Below the pieces are notes generated by a model. That model worked only from the letters and a program-made list of their open reading frames with translations. It was not told the DNA's origin and searched no databases. From NCBI GenBank assembly GCA_039621445.1, contig CP154956.1, positions 62,884,257 to 62,948,256 on the forward strand: DNA of 64,000 nucleotides. The letters are read 5' to 3'. Every line of letters begins with the position of its first letter. The first letter of the stretch is position 1. Origin of the DNA: Euglena gracilis. Lineage: Eukaryota > Euglenida > Euglenophyceae > Euglenales. Positions 42,536 through 53,344 of the stretch are shown here, in pieces. The translations under genes and the position numbers were made by a program.

Positions 42536-44209
42536 TGAGCGCGGGCCAGATTTGAGATTTATTTTGGTAAGAGATTCCAGCAGAAATTAGGCATTGCCTC
42601 ACAGAGATTTTGGGGAATTACATTTTTCACAGGCAAGCTGGCAAACAGTGTACAAGTTTGCGTGGGACTCTGAACTGGATTCAAAGTATCAAGTCTTCTC
42701 TTCTGGAGTGCTGTGTGTGGAAGTTTCGGAAGAAGACCCTTGAAGGCTGAAAAGTTGGAATTGGCCAGAAGTCTGATGTGTTGAAATTATCTGGACACAC
42801 TGGACCATCCCCCAACTTGCACAAACTTGTATGAGATTTGCAGTGCAGAAAAGCCCCGTACAAACGTACCTGTGGAGCCGGGGGACACTCAGAAGTGAAA
42901 AGGCATGGAAGTGGCAGGCCAGCTCAGCAGCAGAAGGGGGACAAGGCAGAGGAAGGCACCAGTTGGCACATAGTGAGATGCTGTGTTGGGCCACCATGAT
43001 CAACTCTCCAGATCAAGCTAGCAGCGGGTGATCCTGGAGTTGGTGCTGCTGTGGGTCTTGGTTGGAGCCTGGGATGAAGGACAGACGAATGTCAATCACA
43101 GCCCGCCATCATCATCAACAATCTCAATCTCCAAAATGTCTGTCAAGATGTCATTTCAGGGTCAAGTTCAAGTCAAGATGTCAAGTTCAGTTTCAAGATC
43201 CCAAGGAATCTCTGGTGGAAGAAAGTTGTTATGTCGAGATTTGAATTTCCCAAGGTCAATCTGTGAAGGAGTTCTGTGATCATTTCCAAGATACCAGGTT
43301 CCCAAGGTCAATCTGTGGATGATCCAAGGTGTGATGTCCAAGATTTCAAGTTCTCAAGTTCAAGATGTCAAGTTTCAACGTCATTGGTCAATTACCCCCT
43401 GGAGATTTCGGCGCGAGGAGCCTGACCTCGTAAAAAACAGTGATCAGGATTGTGCAACAGCCCTACAAATGCACATCTGGTGGCCATCTTCGAGTTTGTC
43501 TACCTGTTGCTGCTGTGATGGCTGTGGTGTGTGCCGCCTCCCCGTTCGGTGCTGGGCCGCTTCAATGGGGCTCTGCTCCGGTTTGGCTCGGCGGGGGTTG
43601 CCGAAGCCCCGGCTGGTGTACCCCAATGGGGGGTCATGTTGTACGGGGTAGGTCGGACGACATGGCTCTCTAACGTGGAAAGGCTGGGCTGGAGGTAGGC
43701 GGGCCCCACATGGTATTTATCTGTGGATTTGGACATGTTTACAATTATCTGTGTATTCGAAGATTTGGCAATTTAAATTCGAGAACCGCCATTCGTCACT
43801 TTTCCATGTCGCTGCTGCGTGTGTGTGTGTGTGTTGTGTGTTGAATTTTTATCTCCGGCCCGCTCATTTTTTACTTCCGTTTTGGACAATTGCCTGGCAA
43901 TTGTTTTTGGGAAGGGGGGTGTGAGCGCGGGCCAGATTTGAGAGTTATTTTGGTAAGAGATGCCAGCAGAAATTAGGCATTGCCTCACAGAGATTTTGGG
44001 GAAGTACATTTTTCACAGGCAAGCTGGCAAACAGTGTACAAGTTTGCGTGGGACTCTGAACTGGATTCAAAGTATCAAGTCTTGTCTTCTGGGGTGGTGT
44101 GTGGGGAAGTTTGGGAAGAAGACCCTTGAAGGCTGAAAAGTTGGAATTGGCCAGAAGTCTGATGTGTTGAAATTATCTGGACACACTGGACCATCCCCCA
44201 ACTTGCACA
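42536..44209 (+). mobile_element. Element T: small non-autonomous LTR element inserted in ORF X
   Basis: Two 288-bp direct repeats, 42536-42823 and 43922-44209, start TGAGCGCGGGCCAG and end CTTGCACA, and differ at only a few positions. A purine tract (gggaaggggggtg, 43909-43921) precedes the second. The 1.1-kb interior has no coding frame; it holds 'tcaag(t/a)tcaagatgtcaag'-type short repeats (43140-43375). The size and lack of genes fit a TRIM-like element. No perfect target duplication is visible (acttt before, ctgtc after). Confidence 0.85.
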
Positions 44210-45190
44210 CTGTCGTCAGATTTTAGGCCTGGCCAATAGGCCTATTGCACAATGTTGTGCTTGTGGCCAAACTCTGATGACAGGCAAAGTGTACTTCATG
44301 CCTGGGGAATATCCCCCGGATGTCAGCATGTGTACACTGGGTATCCAGGTACCGCCGATGCCACGGATTCGTCATCACACAGGTGCATTCGCCGAATATA
44401 TGCGGGAGCATAGCCCCCCAGTGGTGGAAAGCGAGGCGCGAGATATCCCAGCACCAACGGTGCAGCCATCGCGAATTTTTCACGATACCCAGTCCCCTCC
44501 TCGTATGCCAAGACCGCCACCACCCGAATATCGGGAACCTCCAACGCATTATGTGTATCAGCTAACGACGCAACCGTCAACGGCACTACCACCATTTTTA
44601 TTTCCAGCACATTTGGAAGCTGGAAGTCAGTTACCCGTACAACGGGATATGCCGGTGGCTCAGGAGCCTGGAACCTGCGCTGAAGATGTGGAGCAAGCCG
44701 AGGCCGAATGCCGTATGGCTGTGGAAGGAGATGTACCAACGGTACATGAACCTCTTCCAGAACCCCGCTTCACATCACCTCAGCAAGCCATCCAGTACTA
44801 CCAATGCCTGGAACAGCTCCAGGGCCCACGGTCTGCAGAACGCAGATATGCGTCACAGCCGTACAGGCCAGCAGACCTGGGGAACGAGGTAGGCCAGAAT
44901 TTTTGTCTCCAATGGGGAGACCGAAACCCCAGCTCCTGCCCCAGCCCCAGCCAGACAGGCTACCCCTGCACAGCAACGTCGCGCATCGAGTGGCCAACAG
45001 GCCGCACCCCCTCCCGTGCCCGTACCGTTTGCCGTGCCGGCCAAGCCAGCGCCAACAGCGCAACCCCCCAGACCAGTGCCAGCAAAAGCAGCAGCGCCGG
45101 CAGCTGCAGCAGCGCCAACCGCGGCACAGTCTGTAGCAGCGCCAACGACGCCACAGCCTGTAACAGCACCAATGGCGCCAACCCAGTAGA
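44210..45190 (+). pseudogene. ORF X of element D, second part
   Basis: Open from the edge of T: CRQILGLANRPIAQCCACGQ, then TLMTGKVYFMPGEYPPDVSM, GAFAEYMREHSPPVV, PRPPPPEYREPPTHYVYQL and HLEAGSQLPVQRDMPVAQEP, with SPQQAIQYYQCLEQLQGP near 44800. After about 44900 the better coding frame changes to an Ala/Pro-rich stretch (PAPTAQPPRPVPAKAAAPAA). It belongs to the same protein as 41701-42535. Confidence 0.5.
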
Positions 45191-45384
45191 CACTAGTACC
45201 TCTAGGCCAACAGGCCACCACCGAGGTACTGCCTGTTCCTGAACCCACCCAGCAACAGCTCGAACAAGCCGAACTGGCCCACAGAGCCCATAGGGCACAA
45301 ATCCAGCATGAAGCTGCGGAGCGTGCACGAGTACAGAAAATCCTGTAAAACAGAAAACCCCTTCCTGACAATAACCCACCGCTA

Positions 45385-47210
45385 TTGGCGGATATGCAGG
45401 ATCAACCTGCAGCACACCCAGCACCCAAACTGGCTTATGCCCCACAGGAACTGCTTGGACGAACAAGCGATATTCATCCTGCATTTTTAGGCCCTCGTTT
45501 TGCATCCAATATCTGTCGTCATGCTTGGAAACAAGCCAGAGCAGAGATTGCCCGATGGGAAGCCCGATCGGGCAAGGGTAAAGCCAAAAGTGCTCCCAAA
45601 CGAGCACCTACTGTAGGCCAAAAAGGCCAAGGCAAAGGCCAGAATGGCCAATACCGGAACAACTATGAGGACGACATGGAAGCTCTATTCGAGCACATCC
45701 AGAGCATCCATGACCTCGCATTCGAGGCCATGCGGAAGTTCCAAAATGAACTTAACCTTCCCATCCTGGTCGCCTCCCCCGTCGTGACTGTGACCAGACA
45801 GCTCTATACGGAGCGAAATCGTAATTTCCACCATGATGGAACTTTATATGCCTTTGAACGCAAGCCCATCCTCGGTCCGATATTGGACGGTCTGCCGGGA
45901 TTCTGGCATGTTTGGTTCTGGGCGGGATACCCCACCCAAAATTTCGGCAGATTCCTGAACTCCTGTGGCTATCCTTACCTGGATTGTGGTCGGGAAGATA
46001 GAAGATACAATACAGGTAAAGACCTGCTACGGCAGTTATTCGACTGCATTCGCAGTGTAGGCCCAAAAGGCCTGGAGTGGGAGTTCTACCACTATCTGAA
46101 AAAATCGCCAAATTGGCGGGAAACATGTTCTGCAGCAATCTGCAAGTCTTCTACCACTGGCAATATGCCTATCACTTTGAAGTGGTCGATATTGACCTCC
46201 GCTTCCCCCAGACGTATATCGTCCGATGCTCTCACTGCTACGAAAAGTTTGCAGTGGACTTCTGGGGATTGGGAGTACGCAGTACTCAACCACAGGCCGA
46301 AGGCCAGGACGAGGAAGGCCAACAGGCAAATGTCCCGCAGGCAGCACCAAAGCGCATCACGCTCCTGCACCTTTGCAGTAATCCAAAGGATGTTCACCAA
46401 AGCTCGAACGGGCGACGCAACCACCGTCAACTCCTGCTGTATTTGCAGCAGTTCTGGTTCAGGGCTTGGACCTGCCAGATCATGGAGATATATTATTATC
46501 GCAGTCCCGATAGGGAGATTCCCCCGGATTATGTCCCCATCAGACCTCGGTTCGAGAAGGAAAGCATAGACGATTATGTCAAACGCCGATTCGGCGATAC
46601 TCTCGATAGAGCGCTTTTCCAGCCGTTTTTCCAAGGTGGCAGACGGAACGAGCTAGGCATGGCCCTACCTCTCCTGCGCTTCAACCACAGGACGGTTGAA
46701 GAAGAAAGGAAACCATGGGATCTCTTCCGATCACGGAAAAGACAGGTGCCAAAGGCACCCCGCACAAAGCCGCAACCGGCTCCGGAAGTTCCGCCATCGG
46801 AATCCTCCACCCAGCCGCAACCAGCAGCAGTAGTCACAACTCAGCCGCAACCGGCAACGCCAATTCCCGAGGGTTCTCCTGGTCAGACACCGCCACCCGT
46901 CTTCGGGCGTGGTCGGCGTTACCTAGGTTCAAGCCTATCGGCTACTGCAGAACCATTTATCCTGAAGGGATTGCAGGAGAGTCAATCTTCAGTCGCTACC
47001 TCTTCATCCCAGCCCGCTATTGCGGCACCCACCACCAGCGCGATTGCGCAACCTGAAGCTGTGCCTACCGCTATATATACTTTACCCTCCATACCTACTT
47101 TGTCCCCTGCCCATCTGCTCGATCACTGCGTTGCACTGACTGCATCTGTTGCAGAGAAAGGTGGTCCACCGTTTCTGGGTTTGAAATCCCCCCCCCTTCA
47201 GTGCCAATAG
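45385..47210 (+). pseudogene. ORF X of element D, conserved domains
   Basis: Starts in frame with LAYAPQELLGRTSDIHPAFL and HAWKQARAEIARWEARSGKG. Then LDGLPGFWHVWFWAGYPTQN followed by FGRFLNSCGYPYLDCG, aligned to copy B (SGFWELWFWLGYPCQNFG, QTYADCLG). A frameshift near 46090-46140 leads to YHFEVVDIDLRFPQTYIVRC, LLLYLQQFWFRAWTCQIMEI, then YYYRSPDREIPPDYVPIRPR and DDYVKRRFGDTLDRALFQPF. A Pro/Gln-rich tail follows, and the frame ends at 47210 near the boundary with element E, so the Cys-rich region known from copy B is lost. Confidence 0.6.
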
Positions 47211-47256
47211 CATTGGACGGATAGCGAAAATTTTTTGCAGAACCATGACATTCCAA

Positions 47257-47740
47257 CATTCGGACTCCCACGACAGAGGAAGGGGGAGGAAGGGACCAAG
47301 AGGGCGAAGCACAAGAAGATGGTGAGGTCCAGCTTTCCTTGCCGGCTGTTCTGTTCTGGTGTGTTTGTGCGTGCGCGGGGGGTGCTTCTTACTGCGCCTT
47401 TGTTGCCGGAGTTGGCGATGATGAGGCCGCGTCCGACACCTTGGCGAAGCTGAACCGCCGTGGCTCCGCCCCCCCCCCCCTCTCCCATGGTCGCTTGGTG
47501 GCCCCCCCCCCTGATGGGGATGGTGGTCTCTTTCTGTGTTTCTGGGTGGGTGGCTGGGGTTGCTTGGTTGGGGGTCCCCTTTCTGGTTGGGATGTCTTTC
47601 TTTTTCTGCTAATTTTTTGGGTGGGAGGGTTGGGCTCACCATCTTCTTGTGCTTCGCTCTCTTGGTCCCTTCCTCCCCCTTCCTCTGTCGTGGGAGTCCG
47701 AGACCATTCGGGCTCCGCACTGCGAGATGGTGAGGTACTG
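47257..47740. repeat. Left terminal/internal complementary repeats of element E
   Basis: 47261-47326 (ggactcccacgacagaggaa to agatggtgag) is the reverse complement of 47636-47700 with about one mismatch, enclosing 47325-47415 (ttccttgccggctgttctg to gttgccggagttgg) and a unique 220-bp piece. 47702-47737 (gaccattcgggctccgcact and on) matches the right end inverted. DIRS elements use such complementary regions to form a circular DNA intermediate. Confidence 0.7.
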
Positions 47741-47749
47741 TGCACCCCC

Positions 47750-48968
47750 CTTTGGGCCATAATTTTTTCAAAGACACCCAGCCTCAAATAATGAGCTTGG
47801 AAGGCCCCAAAATTTTCCACTGACCCAGCCGCTGGACTTCTTCCACTTGCAAACCAGCATTTTTCCACCATAAAACCCCAGCCCCTCTGGTGCTGTGGGG
47901 TTTCCAGTGGGTGGTGTCCACCCCCCCCTCCTGCAGAATTTCTTTGGTCAGGGAATTCACCCTTTCTGAAGTCAAAGGTCTTTTGCCATCCAAAGACCAC
48001 AACAAATGATTTTTGTGCCCAACCATGTGGGCTGTCCTTCCCACATACTCTTTCAATAAATGCCAGGGGCTGATGAGGGGGGTGTGTGGCAAAACCAAAA
48101 TCTCCTCCCACCTTGGGCACTGCCATCCTTTCCTTTGCAAAAAAATGAAAATTTTTTCTCCTACGAAACTGATTTTTCGCTGTGTCCTGGCTAAATCAAC
48201 CCCCCTGTGGAGGGCCAAAAGCCTCCAACAGATGATGAGCCTGTTTCTGAGCTCTTTCACAGATAGGTCTGAGAGGGGTTTGGATTTCCTGATGATGTTC
48301 TCCAAGAAATCAGTGGGGTCCCAAAAATGGGCATACTTGCAGACATTGGAATTCCATTTCCTCTTCAATGGAGACAAAAGAGGGGAAAACCTCAATGACC
48401 CAAACCCTGGGAGTAATAAAACTGCTGCATATGCATTTCTTGCAGTGTTGAGGCTGTGGGCAGCCAGTTCAAGGATGGCCTCAGCCATCCTGTGGACTGT
48501 GCATTCCTGCAGGGGCACCCCTTTGTGCAACAATTGGCCCATCAAAACCTTGAGTGCTGATTCATATCTTTTGACGTTCCCTAGATTTTTTATGTAAGTG
48601 TCGATACTGGACATCGAAACTTCCTGGGATTGTAATATTTGCCTGACACAGTCAAGCAGGCCAAATTCCACCTTAGGGGGGGGCATCTCCTCCCCCCAGC
48701 AGTTGGTGAACAGACCCCACTGGGGGGGTACCAGCAAAACCTTGCTGCCTGGCTGCCTGATTGACATTAATTGGCGCCACCATGATGTCGAAGCCCAGTG
48801 GGGTACAATCAACAGACAATTCAGGTCTGGGTTTAGCATCAATCTCTGAACCCACTGGGGGATGATGCTCCAGGGAGGGTTGGCATAAACTGGGGGGAGA
48901 CCCCTTAAATCTACCTTCAAGGCATCCACCAGCAAGGCCCCTTGGTGGGGGTATCGACAAATGAACTT
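47750..48968 (-). pseudogene. Dam-like domain and tyrosine recombinase of element E
   Basis: The 383-codon frame opens with LVDALKVDLRG, VYANPPWSIIPQWVQRL (intact NPPW, about 48.88 kb), LLIVPHWASTSWWRQLM, the Dam-like domain of DIRS elements. The recombinase follows: LLALHRGVDLARTQRKISFV (first Arg region), SLDGKRPLTSERVNSL, WKPHSTRGAGVLWWKNAG (H-x2-R) and VQRLGQWKIL. The catalytic Tyr lies in AHYLRLGVFEK, which is reached only by a one-base shift in a GGGG run (about 47800-47806). It is therefore a pseudogene or a sequencing indel. The enzyme would integrate circular DNA without target duplication. Confidence 0.8.
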
Positions 48969-48969
48969 G

Positions 48970-50634
48970 GGGATTTTTTTTGTTGCTGGGTGTGCAAAAC
49001 ATGTCCACCTCTGGGGTGATGTGTTGCTTGAAAAACTTCAGAATCTGGTGAAAAATGTTCATGTTCAGGGTGTTATCCCCTGGATCTTTTTGCTCCCTGG
49101 TCAGGGAGTCTGCCAATTGTTCCTTTGTGGGAACCCAAACCACCTGCAAATTGATTTGCTTTTCTTGGCAATGGTACAGAAGGGGTTTTAGGATGGAATT
49201 TAGGTATGGCTTTTTGCCTCCCCATTTTGTTAAATAACTTACTGCCACCTGGCTGTCCACATGAAGAACAATGGTTTGTTTTGGTTTTGCCAAAGCCTTT
49301 ACAGTTTCCACTGCAGACATCAATTCTTTTTGATTGATGTGAAGGACATGCAGGTCCCTCCAGAAATCTTGGACCTTTTGACCAGAATTTTTGTCCAGCC
49401 CCCCCCATTGCCAGGTGCTGCTGTCTGAGAACAGTTCTTGAGGGGCCTGGGATTGAAAGGCTCTGCCCACACCTGGCTGCAAAAATGCCTTTAACTCCAC
49501 AATTTGATCTTTTGTCCCCTGGGGAATGGTTAGGGTGTGGTCCCAACCCCACTTTGTGTGCAAATCCACCATTTTGCAAAGTTGATCTGTCAGAATTCTG
49601 AGAAAAGGCATTGAAACTAAATAGCTTCTGACTTGCCCTACAATAGAGCTGAGTTTTCTGCAGCTCATTTTTTGTGCTGTCAGCACCTTTCCTAATTCCT
49701 TTCTTAGGGATTTTAATTTTTCCTGTGGAATTTCCAGTTGGCCTTTTTTCAAATTGATCCACTGGCCCAAATGCTTTATTTCCTGTGTTGGTTCCAGACA
49801 TGATTTGGGGAGGTTTATTCTGAAACCTGCCAGCAAAAGATCTTTTTTCATTTCTGCCAAATGATGGGCTGCTGTCTTTTTGCTGGGGGCTAACAGCAAA
49901 ATGTCGTCCAGGTAGATGAAAACTACCTTTCCTTCCTTCCTCCGTTTCCTTTCCCAGACTCTCATGAGAGTCATAAACTTTTGTGGCAGGCTGCTTAACC
50001 CAAAGCATGCAGCTTGAAATTGCCACGTTTCCCCCCCCACCTGCATGCAAACATGCTTTTCCAGGCTGCTGTGCAGCTTTAAATGGAAATAAGCATCTTT
50101 CAGATCTATTTTTCCACAGAACCAACCCTTTCTGAGATATGGGAATATGTTTCCCATGTGTTCCAGTCTGAACTTCTGGGGGGTGAAATGTTGATTTAAC
50201 TGTCGACAATCTGAAATTAGTCTTTCCTTTGTCTTTCCCCCTTCCTGTTTGGAAATGATAAAATAAGGGACAAAATGTTTTGCTTCCTCTGGGGGGATTT
50301 GCCTGGTTGCACCTGCACATTCGTATTCCCTCAGAATTTTTTGGGCAGTCACTATTTCTTGGGGAGTTTTGAAGGGAACTTTTAAGGACATTTGAGGGGG
50401 GAGGGGAAGATCTGCCATAACTCCCTCCCTTATCAGGTTTAATACCTCTCTGCTGGCTCCTGCCTTGACCCAATGGGGGATGCTGGCCTGCAGGGCTTTG
50501 TAAGGGGGTACCCCTGGGTGTAATGTGTCTGGGGACTCCACAGGCCCCATCACTGGGGTCCTTCCCCTTGGCTGCCCCATCACTGGGGTCACCCCTGATT
50601 GCCCCATCACTGGGGCTGTAGCTGGCCCTGCCAT
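48970..50634 (-). CDS. Reverse transcriptase - RNase H of element E
   Basis: A long intact frame. RT blocks: PYFIISKQEGGKTKERLISD, CRQLNQHF, CGKIDLKDAYFHLKLHSSLE (first Asp), FQAACFGLSSLPQKFMTLMR, VVFIYLDDILLLAPSKKTAA (Y-L-D-D), LLAGFRINLPKSCLEP and IKHLGQWINL. RNase H: ELFSDSSTWQWGG, NQKELMSAVETVKAL, LHVDSQVAVSYLTKWGG and VWVPTKEQLADSLTREQ. After EVDMFCTPSNKKN the frame is lost near 48970 in a T8 run, where the Dam-like/YR frame takes over. All catalytic residues visible are kept. Confidence 0.9.
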
Positions 50635-50639
50635 AGGGC

Positions 50640-51541
50640 TTTACAAAGACAGGCTTTCCCCCTGTTTGTGCATGATGGGGGAAGGTCTGTGCCTGAAATG
50701 AGGGGGTATATACAAGGTTGGGCTGATTATCTTCTGGGGGGGGCCTGTCTGAGCCAATCTTGGGCCTCCCCCCCAAGGGCTGATGTGGTGATTGCCTTGG
50801 CCACCATTTGCCTTCTGGCCTCCCCTGGCACTCAGGCCTGCTTGGCCACCATTTGCCTTCTGGCCTCCCTTGGCTCTCAGGCTTGCTTGGCCTCCATTGG
50901 CCTTTTCTCTGGGACTGTCTCTTCTCTGTCCCTCTTGATTTCCCATAAAGGCCACCATGGCCTGTTCTTGGCATTGGCTTGCCGCTCCTGGGGGGTTTGT
51001 GTCTGAAATTGCTGGGGGGAAAGTTGGACACACCTTTCCCCAATGGGCTCTTTCCAGGTTGGGGTACTGGCTGCCATAGCCTGGCCCCTGGGCCCACTGC
51101 CCTCTTGAATAATGGCTTCCATAGCCTTGAATTTGGACCCCAGGTCCTTTTTGTTGATGGCTGCCATAGCCATGATAATTTGAATCCTTTGGATTTGTTG
51201 AAAGGCTGCCATAGCCCTTGTCTTGTCCCCTGGAAGGGGGTGGACATAGAAAAGGGGGGGGAGTCTGTTGGACCTGTGATGGTATTCCCCTTCTGTCTTC
51301 TCTTCCTGACCACAGTTGTCCATGGTCCATGGCCATTCTCATGTTGAGAGGGGGATTTGAAAATCTCAGAAGCCTTGGGGGGTGGGGGGGTTGCGATGGC
51401 CACGGACTGGCTAGTTGCTGCCGCCCCTCCAGCTTCTGCAGCTGCTGCTGTGACTCCACCTTCCCCAGCTTCAGCTGACTTCTTGAAAGTTCTTTGCAGT
51501 TCTTCTTGAAATTCAGAGTTTCTTTGAAATTCATTCTTCAT
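50640..51541 (-). CDS. Gag-like ORF of element E
   Basis: Starts MKNEFQRNSEFQEELQRTFK and is followed by an Ala/Glu-rich and then a basic Pro/Trp/Gly-rich region. It contains a 15-residue repeat (LWQPFNK, LWQPSTKR, LWKPLFKRAVGPGA, LWQPVPQ) and a 16-residue repeat (GQWRPSKPESQGRPE, GKWWPSRPECQGRPE, GKWWPRQ). No zinc knuckle is present, as in most DIRS Gag proteins. The same frame stays open for another 500 codons over the RT in a different phase. Frame choice is supported by upstream ATG and repeat phase but not proven. Confidence 0.6.
50780..50925. repeat. 48-bp tandem repeat in Gag-like ORF of element E
   Basis: Units sharing 'ttgccttctggcctccc' and 'ggc(a/t)ctcaggc(c/t)tgcttgg' repeat about two and a half times, encoding the 16-residue GKWWPSRPECQGRPE-type repeat on the minus strand. 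Confidence 0.7.
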
Positions 51542-52530
51542 GGAAATCCAGTTGTTGATATCTGTTGTGTTTCTTGTTCTTTTTCTTGAATTTCTTGTTC
51601 CAGTTGAATTCTTCCTTCAGGAAGTTGAAGTTTCACAGAAAGTTCGGTCCACTAGTTGGTAAGAGTATTGGTTCTCGGGAGGGCAGAACTCCTCGAAAAA
51701 CAATTCCACTTGAACTCGTAGTAGTAAAACTCTTTCTCCTTGAGGTCGAAGGGCAGAAATAGGAATCAGCCAACTCCGGCAACAAAAAGCAGTAAGAAGC
51801 ACCCCCCGCGCACGCACAAACACACCAGAACTGAACAGCCGGCAAGGAAAGCAGGACCTCACCATCTCGCAGTGCGGAGCCCGAATGGTCCAGATTTTTG
51901 GGCTCAAAGCGCCAGAGGTGCAGCAGTGAAAATGTACAAATCTGCAAAAAATTTGGGCTTTCTCAAAACGTTGTTTGAGAATTGGTGCCTCCCTTTCGGC
52001 GGAAAAATTATTACCGCAACGTTTTGTGCGCAGTGCAAAGTGCACAGTGCGAAGTCCCCCTGGCAAAGGACGGATGGACCCACCGGCGAAGCACAAAACC
52101 AAGATGGGCCCAACCCCCTCCCAAAAATGCGCCAGCGAGGGGGGGTCAGAAGCCAAGTTCCATCCGTCCCGTCGTCGATCCTAAAGTAGTGAGGAGGAGC
52201 CCCCCACGAAGGACTCCTAACCCAACGAACCTGACCAATCCAAACAACACCGTTGGCGAGAAAGGCATGGCCTCACAAGGGCAACTTGCAGAGGCGGAGG
52301 TGTTGGCTTCACTTCGGCTGAAGAAAAACCCCTGGCTGAGTGAGGAGTCTGAGCTCGCATCACCCCCCCCACCTGCCTGGGAGGTGCGCACTTCCTGAAA
52401 ACAGCCGGGCAAAATTGGTCTCAAATGGGCATTGTTGTATTTTTTTTTTCCAATCAGGTTCCCTTGCGTTTCGAATTTTTCACTACCAGGTGACTGCCCG
52501 GCGGGCTTCGCACTGCGAGATGGTGAAAGA

Positions 52531-53344
52531 CAATGACAATGTGATATGAAGCCGGCATCCTAGCTGTAAATGGACTGTGATATGGAGAGGAGGTGCAGAA
52601 ACAAACGTTTGGGGAAGACAGAGGCAAGTAACTCAGTGCCAACACCCCAACGATCGCTATTGCAGTGTTCTCACATTAATCGCTGAAAACTGCTGCATCA
52701 CCAAGCTCTTGGCCGTCACACAAAAAAAAGCGCAACTCCATTCATTCTGGTGGTCATCGGGTTTAAAATAAACAAATCATTGAACCACAAAGAAAATTGT
52801 TGTCTCTAAACCGAGGCACCCTACCCGCCCACAACCCCCCTCCCCAATTCCCTCCCCCCCCAAAAACACGGACTTAAACCCCCCCCCCGCGGGTCCGCCT
52901 CCCCCCCCCCTCAGAGGGGTGTTCTGAATTAAAGGAAGCCTTTTGGCACGGCAATTTTTCAGTTGCTGGGCTGGCCCGAACTTTATATCAACAGACCCTT
53001 GGGGGGGAAGGGGGGCCACTGGCTGGAAAAAAAAGGTGATGGCTGGTTGGACCCCCCTGGGTGGAAGTCCCCTCCGGTTTAAGTGCGTGTGAGCGTATGT
53101 GTCTGTCAGGGGTGTATTTCTTTAGGCACAACGAGACTTCCCTGCCCCCTTGGGTTGGACAAATTCAATCAGATCACCACCCAGCAATTCAATTGAGGGA
53201 TTTCTTCTCCTTCATTCATTTTTGTTCTATGCTCTATATGCACACCAATCAACAATATGCAGGCACACACGATGATATGACACACCCCAACCTGGTCGTT
53301 GGCTAAAAAGTGCCCCAAGGAAAGCTTTTCTGGGCTTCCGGCAC
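52531..53344. other. No gene seen between element E and the reductase gene
   Basis: Contains C-run-rich sequence (52840-52915) and AT-richer parts; no conserved frame. The 3' untranslated region and polyadenylation site of the reductase gene should lie at its right-hand part. Confidence 0.4.

Larger units (their letters stand above)
31336..47215 (+). mobile_element. Element D: Ty3/gypsy chromovirus with extra 3' ORF X
   Basis: Plus-strand order: 5' LTR, initiator-tRNA primer site, gag with CCHC knuckle, protease, Dam-like remnant, RT, RNase H, integrase, chromodomain, then ORF X (41.7-47.2 kb). The 3' LTR is missing; homology stops near 47.2 kb at the DIRS-type element E. It inserted into ORF X of copy B (coding homology of B stops at 31335). 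It carries frameshifts in nearly every domain and the LTR element T inside X. Confidence 0.85.
47257..52530 (-). mobile_element. Element E: DIRS-type retrotransposon (tyrosine recombinase)
   Basis: Minus-strand order: Gag-like ORF, RT, RNase H, Dam-like domain, tyrosine recombinase. There is no integrase or protease. The ends carry the inverted and split repeat pattern of DIRS elements: 47325-47415 is an inverted copy of about 51771-51858, and 47702-47737 of about 51855-51890, while these two lie together at the right end. The right boundary is uncertain; part of the repeat (gggcttcgcactgcgagatg) recurs at 52502-52521. Confidence 0.85.

Noticed and set aside
42536-44209. Tandem gene duplication as the explanation for the 288-bp repeats
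   Set aside because: TG...CA ends, a purine tract before the second repeat and interruption of a frame that resumes beyond fit an LTR element better.
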